In this document: positions 56,300 to 64,000 of the stretch, piece by piece
Layout of the letters: each line of letters begins with the position of its first letter
Position numbering within the stretch: position 1 is the first letter of the stretch
Source: Pomphorhynchus laevis
Taxonomy: Eukaryota; Acanthocephala; Palaeacanthocephala; Echinorhynchida; Pomphorhynchidae
Direction: 5' to 3'
Assembly: GCA_012934845.2 (NCBI GenBank)
Contig: WNNJ02002572.1
Location: 78,089 to 142,088 of the forward strand
DNA: 64,000 bases
Notes under the pieces: model-generated
The model's database searches: none
What the model saw: only the letters and a program-made list of their open reading frames with translations
What the model was told of the DNA's origin: nothing
Program-made: the position numbers and the translations under genes

Positions 56300-58262
56300 A
56301 CATGAGAAATTCATAAAGCTGTTTTATTAAATTACAAAATAATTTATAATTATGATGTGATAATATATTAAATAACGTATTACAATTTTAAAATATTCAC
56401 GGAGAATCAATAAAACACAATTTGCTTCTTCATTTGACTACCAATTAATAAACTTACATGAGAAATACAACGATCGGTAATATTATAAAATAACAAAATA
56501 ATTTCTAAATTATGATGTAATAATATATAAAACAACATATTACAATTTCAAAATATTGACGGAGGATCAATAAAACACAATTTGCTTCTTCATTTGCCAA
56601 CCTGTTAATAAACGGACATGAGAAATACATAAATCTGTAATATTAAATCATTATAAAAAAATTTATAATTATGATGTGATAATATATTAAATAACGTATT
56701 ACAATTTTAAAATATTGACGGAGGATCAATAAAACACAATTTGCTTCTTCATTTGATAAACTGTTAATAAACGGACATGAGAAATAAATAAATCTGTTTT
56801 TTTAAAAAATTAAAAAATAATTTATAATTATGATGTGGTAATATATTAAATAACGTATTACAATTTTAAAATATTGACGGATGAATAATAAAACACAATT
56901 TGCTTCGTCATTTGACTACCAGTTAATAAACGAACATAAGAAATACATAAATCTGTAATATTACAAAATTAAAAAATAATTTATAATTATGATGTGACGA
57001 TATATTAAACAACGTTTTAATATTTTAAAATATTGACGGATGATTAATAAAACACAATTTGCTTCTTCATTTGACTACCTGTTAATAAACGGACAAGAGA
57101 AATACATAAATCTGTAATATTATAAAATTTAAAATTAATTTATTATTTCGATTTAATAATATATTAAATAACGTATTCTTATTTTTAAATATTGACGGAG
57201 AATTAATAAAACACAATTTGCTTCTTCATTTGACTACCTGTTAATAAACGGACATGAAAAATACATAAATCTGTAATATTACAAAATACAAAAATAATTT
57301 ATAATTGTGATTAGATAATATATTAAAATACTTATACCAATTTGAAAATATTGACGGAGAATTAATAAAACACAATTTGCTTCTTCATTTGAATACCTGT
57401 TAATAAACAGACATGAGAAATACATAAATCTGTTATTTTATAAAATTATAATTTAATTTATAATTTTGATATAATAATATATTAATTACGTATTCCTATT
57501 TTAAAATATTGACGGTGGATTTATAAAACACAATTTGCTTCGTCATTTGACCACCAGTTAATAAACGGACATGTGAAATACATAAATCTGTAATATTACA
57601 AAATTATAAAATAATTTAATAATTATGATGTGACAATATATTAAATAACGAATTAATATTTTAACATATTGACGGAGGATCAATAAAACACAATTTGCTT
57701 CTTCATTTGACTACTAGTTAATAAACGGACATAAGAAATTCATAAATCTGTTATATTACAAAATTAAAAATTAATTTATAATTATGATCTAATAATATAT
57801 AAAACAACGTATAATAATTTTAAAATATTGACGGAGGATCAATAAAACACAATTTGCTTCTTTATTTTGACTACCTGATAATAAACGGACATGAGAAATA
57901 CAAATATCTGTTATATTATAAAATTATAAATTAATTTATAATTTTGATGTAATATTATATTAAAAAACGTATTCTTATTTTAAAATATTGAAGGAGGATT
58001 AATAAAACACAATTTGCTTCGTCATTTGACTACCGGTGTTTAAACGGACATGAGAAATACATAAATCTGTAATAATATAAAACTATACAATAATTTATAA
58101 TTATGATGTGACAATATATTAAACAACGTATTAATATTTTAAAATATTGACGGAGGATTTATAAAACAATATTTGCTTCTTCATTTGACAACGTGTTTAT
58201 AAACGGACATGAGTTATACATAGATCTGTAATATTATAAAATACAAAAATAATTTTTAATTA
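56300..58262 (+). repeat. Block copied at 61860-63972, copy 1
   Basis: Corresponding landmarks: GTTTTATTAAATTAC at 56321 and 61883 (offset 5562), CATTTGCCAACC at 56591 and 62470 (5879), CTGTTAATAAACGG with TCTGTTTTTTT at 56761 and 62789 (6028), GATTAGATAATATATT at 57309 and 63337 (6028), and ATAAACGGACATAAG at 57721 and 63431 (5710). The offset steps of about 317, 149 and -318 bp are whole-monomer gains and losses, one of them with a 10-bp deletion. Confidence 0.8.
57920..57945. repeat. Perfect 26-bp palindrome, copy 3
   Basis: Same sequence as 45335-45360, in the monomer with TACCTGATAATAAACGG. Confidence 0.9.
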
Positions 58263-61200
58263 TGATGTAATAATATATAAAAAACGTTTTACAATTTTAA
58301 AATATTGACGGAGGATCAATAAAACACAATTTGCTTCTTCATTTTACTACCTGTTAATAAACGGACATGAGAAATACATAAATCTGTTATATTATAAAAT
58401 TAAAAATTTATTTATAATTTTAATGTAATAATATATAAAATAACGTATTCTTTTTTTAAAATATTGACGAAATATTAATAAAACACAATTTGCTTCGTCA
58501 TTTGACTATCCGTTAATAAACGGACATGAGAAATACATAAATCTGTAATATTATAAAATTGTAAAATAATTTATAATTATGATGTGACAATATATTAAAT
58601 AACTTATTAATATTTTAAAATATTGACGGAGAATCAATAAAACAAAATTTGCTTCTTCATTTGACTGCCTGTTAACAAACGGACATGAGAAATACATAAA
58701 TCTGTAATATTATAAAATCAAACAATTTTTTATAATTTTAATGTAATAATATATTTAATAACGTATTCTTATTTTTAAATATTGACGGAGGATTAATAAA
58801 AAACAATTTGCTTCGTTATTTGACTACCAGTTAAAACACGGACATGAGAAATTCATAAATTTGTTATATTATAAAATTATAAATTAGTTTATAATTATGA
58901 TGTAATAATATATAAAAAAACGTTTTACAATTTTAAAATATTGACGGAGGATCAATAAAAAAAATTTGCTTCTTCATTTTACTCCCTGTTAATAAACGGT
59001 TATGAGAAATACATAAATCTGTTATATTATAAAATTACAAATTTATTTATAATTTTGATGTAATAATATTTTAAATAAAGTATTAATATTTTAAAATATT
59101 GACGAAGGATTTAGTAAACACAATTTGCTTCGTCATTTGACTACCAGTTAATAAACGGACATGAGAAATACATAAATCTGTAATATTAAAAAATTACAAA
59201 ATAAATTATAATTATGATGTGACAATATATTAAATAACTTATTAATATTTTAAAATATTGACAGAGGATCAATAAAACACAATTTGCTTCTTCATTTGAC
59301 TACCTGTTGATAAACGAACATGAGAAATACATAAATCTGTAATATTATATATATTTTAAAAAAATTTATAATTATGATGTGATATTATACTAAATAACGT
59401 ATTACAATTTTAAAATATTGACGCAGGATCAATAAAACACAATTTGCTTCTTCATTTGACTACCTGTTAATAAGCGGACATGAAAAATTCATAGAGCTGT
59501 TATATTATAAAATGAAATATTAATTTTTAATTATGATGTAATAATATATAAAACAACGTATTACAATTTTAAAATATTGACGGAGGATCAATAAATCACA
59601 ATTTGCTTCTTCATTTGACTACCTGTTAATAAACGGACATGAGAAATAAATAAATCTGTTTTTTTTAAATTTTAAAATAATTTATAATTATGATGTGATA
59701 ATATATTAAATAACGTATTACAATTTTAAAATATTGACGGATGAATAATAAAACCCAATTTGCTTCGTCATTTTACTACCAGTTAATAAACGGACATAAG
59801 AAATACATAAATCTGTAATAATATAAAATAAAAAAATAATTTATAATTTTTATGTGACAATATATCAAACAATGTTTTAATATTTTAAAATATTGACGGA
59901 GGATTAATAAAACACAATTTGCATCGTCATTTGACTACCAGTTAATAAACGGACATGAGAAATACATAAATCTGTAATATTATACAATTTAAAAATAATT
60001 TATAATTGTGATTTGACAATATATTAAATAACGTATTAATATTTAAAAAAATTGACGGAGGATCGATAAAAAACAATTTGCATTTTTATTTGACTACCTG
60101 TTAATAAACAGACATGAGAAATACATAAATCTGAAATAGTATATAATTATAAAATAATTTATAATTATGATGTGATAATATATTAAATTACTTATTACAA
60201 TTTTAAAATATTGACGGAGGATCAATAAAACACAATTTGCTTCTTCATTTGACTACCTGTTAATAAACGGACATGATAAATTCATAAAGCTGTTATATTA
60301 TAAAATTATGAATTAATTTATAATTTTGCTGTAATAATATATTAAATAAAGTATTACTATTTTAAAATATTGACGGAGGATCAATAAAACACATTTTGCT
60401 TCTTCATTTGACTACCTGTTAATAAACGGACATGAGAAATTCATAAAGCTGTTATATTATAAAATTATAAATTAATTTTTAATTATGATGTAATAATATA
60501 TAAAACAACGTATTTAAATTTTAAAATATTGACGGAAGATCAATAAAACACAATTTGCTTCTTCATTTGACTACCTGTTAATAAACGGACATGAGAATTA
60601 TAAAAAATCTGAATTATTACAAAATTACAAAATAATTTATAATTATGATGTGATAATATATTAAAAAACGTATTACAATTTTAAAATATTTACGGAGGAT
60701 CAATAAATCACAATTTGCTTCTTCATTTGACTACCAATTAATAAACTTACATGAGAAATACATAGATCGGTAAAATTATAAAATTTGTAAAATAATTTAT
60801 TATTTTGATGTGATAATATATTAAACAACGTTTTACAGTTTTAAAATGTTGACAGAGGATTAATAAAACAATATTTGCTTCTTCATTTGACAACCTGTAT
60901 AAACAGACATGAGTAATACATAAATCTGTAATATTATAAAATTAAAAAAAAATTTATAATTATGATGTGATAATATATTAAAATACGTATTACAAATTTG
61001 AAATATTGACGAAGGATTAATAAAACACAATTTGCTTCGTCATTTGACAACCAGTATATAAACGGACATGAGAAATACAAACATCTGTAATATTATAAAA
61101 TTACAAAATAATTTATAATTATGATGTAATAATATATTTAAAAACGTATTACAATTTTAAAATATTGACGGAGGATCAATAAAACACAATTTGCTTCTTC

Positions 61201-62208
61201 ATTTGACTACCAGTTTATAAACTTACATGAGAAATACATAGATCGGTAATAATATAAAATTTGTAAAATAATTTATTATTTAGAGGTGATAATATATAAA
61301 ACAACTTATTACAGTTTTAAACTATTGACGGAGGATTAATAAAACAATATTTGCTTCTTCATGTGACAACGTGTTTATAAACGGACATGAGTAATACATA
61401 TATCTGTAATATTATAAAATACAAAAATAATTTATAATTATGATGTGATAATAGATTAAAATACGTATACCAGTTTTAAAATATTGACGGAGAATTAATA
61501 AAACACAATTTGCTTCTTCATTTGACTACCTGTTAATAAACGGACGTGAGAAATACATAAATCTGTAATATTATAAAATTATAAAAAAATTTATAATTAT
61601 GATGTGACAATATATTAAATAACGTATTAATATTTTAAAATATTGACGGAGGATTAATTAAACACAATTTGCTTTGTCATTTGACTACCAGTTAATAAAC
61701 GGAAATGAGAAATACATATATCTGTAATATTATAAAATTAAAAAATAATTTATAATTTTGATGTGACAATATATTAAATAACGTATTAATCTTTTAAAAT
61801 ATTGACGGAGGATCAATAAAACACAATTTGCTTCTTCATTTGACTACCTGTTAATAAACGGACATGAGAAATAAATAAATCTGTTTTATTAAATTACAAA
61901 ATAATTTATAATTATGATGTGATAATATATTAAATAACGTATTACAATTTTAAAATATTCATGGAGAATCAATAAAACACAATTTGCTTCTTCATTTGAC
62001 TACCAGTTAATAAACTTATATGAGAAATACATAGATCGGAAATATTATAAAATTACAAAATAATTTCTAAATTATGATGTGATAATATATTAAACAACGT
62101 ATTGCAATTTTAAACTATTGACGGAGGGTCAATAAAACACACTTTTCTTCTTCATTTGACTACCTGTTAATAAACAGACATGAGAAATTCACAAATCTGT
62201 TATATTAT

Positions 62209-62234
62209 AAAATTATAAATTAATTTATAATTTT
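62209..62234. repeat. Perfect 26-bp palindrome, copy 4
   Basis: Same sequence as 45335-45360. Confidence 0.9.
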
Positions 62235-63619
62235 GATGTAATAATTTATTAACAAACTTATTCTTATTTTTAAATATTGATTGAGGATTAATAAAACACA
62301 ATTTGCTTAGTCATTTGACTACCAGTTAATATACGGATATGAGAAATTCATAAAGCTGTTATATTAAAAAATTATAAATTTATTTATAATTATGATGTAA
62401 TAATATATAAAACAACATATTACAATTTTAAAATATTGAGGAGGATCAATAAAACACAATTTGCTTATTCATTTGCCAACCTGTTAATAAACGGACATGA
62501 AAAATACATAAATCTGTAATATTAAATAATTATAAAAAAATTTATAATTATGATGTGATAATATATTAAATAACGTATTACAATTTTAAAATATTGACGG
62601 AGGATCAATTTGCTTCTTCATTTGACTACCTGTTAATAAACGGATATGAGAAATTCAGAGAGCTGTTATATTATAAAATTATAAATTTATTTATAATTAT
62701 GATGTAATAATATATAAAACAACGTATTACAATTTTAAAATATTGACGGAGGATCAATAAAACACAATTTGCTTCTTCATTTGACTACCTGTTAATAAAC
62801 GGACATGAGAAATAAATAAATCTGTTTTTTTAAAAAATTAAAAAATAATTTATAATTATGATGTGATAATATATTAAATAACGTATTACAATTTTAAAAT
62901 ATTGACGGATGAATAATAAAACACAATTTGCTTCGTCATTTGACTACCAGTTAATAAACGAACATAAGAAATACATAAATCTGTAATAATATAAAATTAA
63001 AAAATAATTTATAATTATGATGTGACGATATATTAAACAACGTTTTAATATTTTAAAATATTGACGGATGATTAATAAAATACAATTTGCTTCTTCATTT
63101 GACTACCTGTAAATAAACGGACAAGAGAAATACATAAATCTGTAATATTATAAAATTAAAAATTAATTTATTATTTCGATTTAATAATATATTAAATAAC
63201 GTATTCTTATTTTTAAATATTGACGGAGAATTAATAAAACACAATTTGCTTCTTCATTTGACTACCTGTTAATAAACGGACATGAAAAATACATAAATCT
63301 GTAATATTACAAAATACAAAAATAATTTATAATTATGATTAGATAATATATTAAAATAAGTATACCAGTTTGAAAATAATAACGGAGGATCAATAAAACA
63401 CAATTTGCTTCTTCATTTGACTACTAGTTAATAAACGGACATAAGAAATTCATAAATCTGTTATATTATAAAATTAAAAATTAATTTATAATTATGATCT
63501 AATAATATATAAAACAACGTATAATAAATTTAAAATATTGACGGAGGATCAATAAAACACAATTTGCTTCTTTATTTTGACTACCTGATAATAAACGGAC
63601 ATGAGAAATACAAATATCT

Positions 63620-63645
63620 GTTATATTATAAAATTATAAATTAAT
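63620..63645. repeat. Perfect 26-bp palindrome, copy 5
   Basis: Same sequence as 45335-45360, in the duplicate of the monomer at 57920. Confidence 0.9.
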
Positions 63646-64000
63646 TTATAATTTTGATGTAATATTATATTAAAAAACGTATTCTTATTTTAAAATATTG
63701 ACGGAGGATTAATAAAACACAATTTGCTTCGTCATTTGACTACCGGTGTTTAAAAGGACATGAGAAATACATAAATCTGTAATAATATAAAATTATACAA
63801 TAATTTATAATTATGATGTGACAATATATTAAACAACGTATTAATATTTTAAAATATTGACGGAGGATTAATAAAACAATATTTGCTTCTTCATTTGACA
63901 ACGTGTTTATAAACGGACATGAGTTATACATAGATCTGTAATATTTTAAAATACAAAAATAATTTATAATTATGATGTGATAATATATTAAAATACGTAT

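Larger units (their letters stand above)
61860..63972 (+). repeat. Block copied from 56300-58262, copy 2
   Basis: Second copy, reaching almost to the window end. At about 62606 one monomer lacks 10 bp (GAGGATCAATTTGCTTC), joining GATCAA straight to TTTGC. Two monomers present in copy 1 (around 57400-57715) are missing here. Confidence 0.8.
28171..64000 (+). repeat. AT-rich 159-bp satellite array, right arm
   Basis: About 225 monomers continuing the left arm in the same orientation and phase, running off the window end. Up to about 37 kb the monomer variants resemble those on the left: a dimer with TATTCTTAAACG and GACTGCTTGTAAATG at 28372-28570 matches 5240-5440. From about 44 kb other variants dominate: CTTCGTCATTTGACTACCAG, GATGTGACAATATATT, GATCGGTAATATT with AATTTGTAAAATAATTT, and ATTAATTTATAATTTTGATG. 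No gene or other element was found. Confidence 0.97.

Noticed and set aside
1-64000. CRISPR array
   Set aside because: The repeat is about 159 bp with no unique spacers and shows graded variation between units. The LINE is eukaryotic.
1-64000. Mitochondrial or plastid AT-rich control region
   Set aside because: The tandem array is far too long, there are no organelle genes, and a nuclear-type LINE is inserted in it.
1-64000. CENP-B box in the monomer
   Set aside because: No match to the essential TTCG...A..CGGG pattern was seen in the consensus or in the common variants.

Overview
The window is almost entirely satellite DNA. One AT-rich tandem repeat fills roughly 61 of the 64 kb, always head to tail in the same orientation. 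The monomer is about 159 bp and about 21% G+C by hand count of the consensus. By length there are about 380 monomers. Two adjacent, fully identical units (15682-15840 and 15841-15999) fix the period at exactly 159 bp. No host gene, tRNA, rRNA, CRISPR array or operon was found. The short reading frames of about 60-110 codons scattered on the minus strand are by-products of the repeat: 159 is 3 x 53, so a chance read-through keeps the same frame into the next monomer.

The only non-satellite DNA is one minus-strand insertion, 25139-28170 (3.03 kb). It is a LINE (non-LTR retrotransposon) of the APE-endonuclease type, flanked by an 11-bp target-site duplication. It carries one long frame with an EEP/APE endonuclease region and a reverse transcriptase with all core motifs, including YADD. 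A C-terminal zinc knuckle follows in a shifted frame, then a short 3' UTR with AATAAA and no poly(A) tail. It appears 5'-truncated: no ORF1 and no ATG precede the endonuclease. Its frame is open over about 886 codons, so the insertion looks fairly young.

Layout. 1-25138: left satellite arm, with local higher-order duplications of 1, 2, 4, 6 and about 17 monomers and a marker block recurring about every 5 kb (4.2, 9.7 and 14.7 kb). 25139-28170: LINE. 28171-about 44000: right arm, first part, with a 27-monomer-spaced duplication (28.7 and 33.0 kb), two truncated junction monomers (37.05 and 38.75 kb) and a trimer repeat (40.4-41.0 kb). About 44000-64000: the most recently rearranged part, dominated by different monomer variants and large near-identical duplicated blocks. 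The clearest is 46352-48105 copied at 51284-53037.

Organism: a eukaryote, most likely an invertebrate animal with an AT-rich genome. This rests only on the satellite scale and the APE-type LINE; no finer placement is supported. Monomer length near a nucleosomal unit, higher-order repeats, dyad symmetry in each monomer and near absence of other genes fit centromeric or pericentromeric heterochromatin, but this is inference.

The most interesting signal is in the satellite. Each consensus monomer carries a 9-bp inverted repeat around a 4-bp spacer in its AT-rich half. In several monomers of the 44-64 kb part this has become a perfect 26-bp palindrome.
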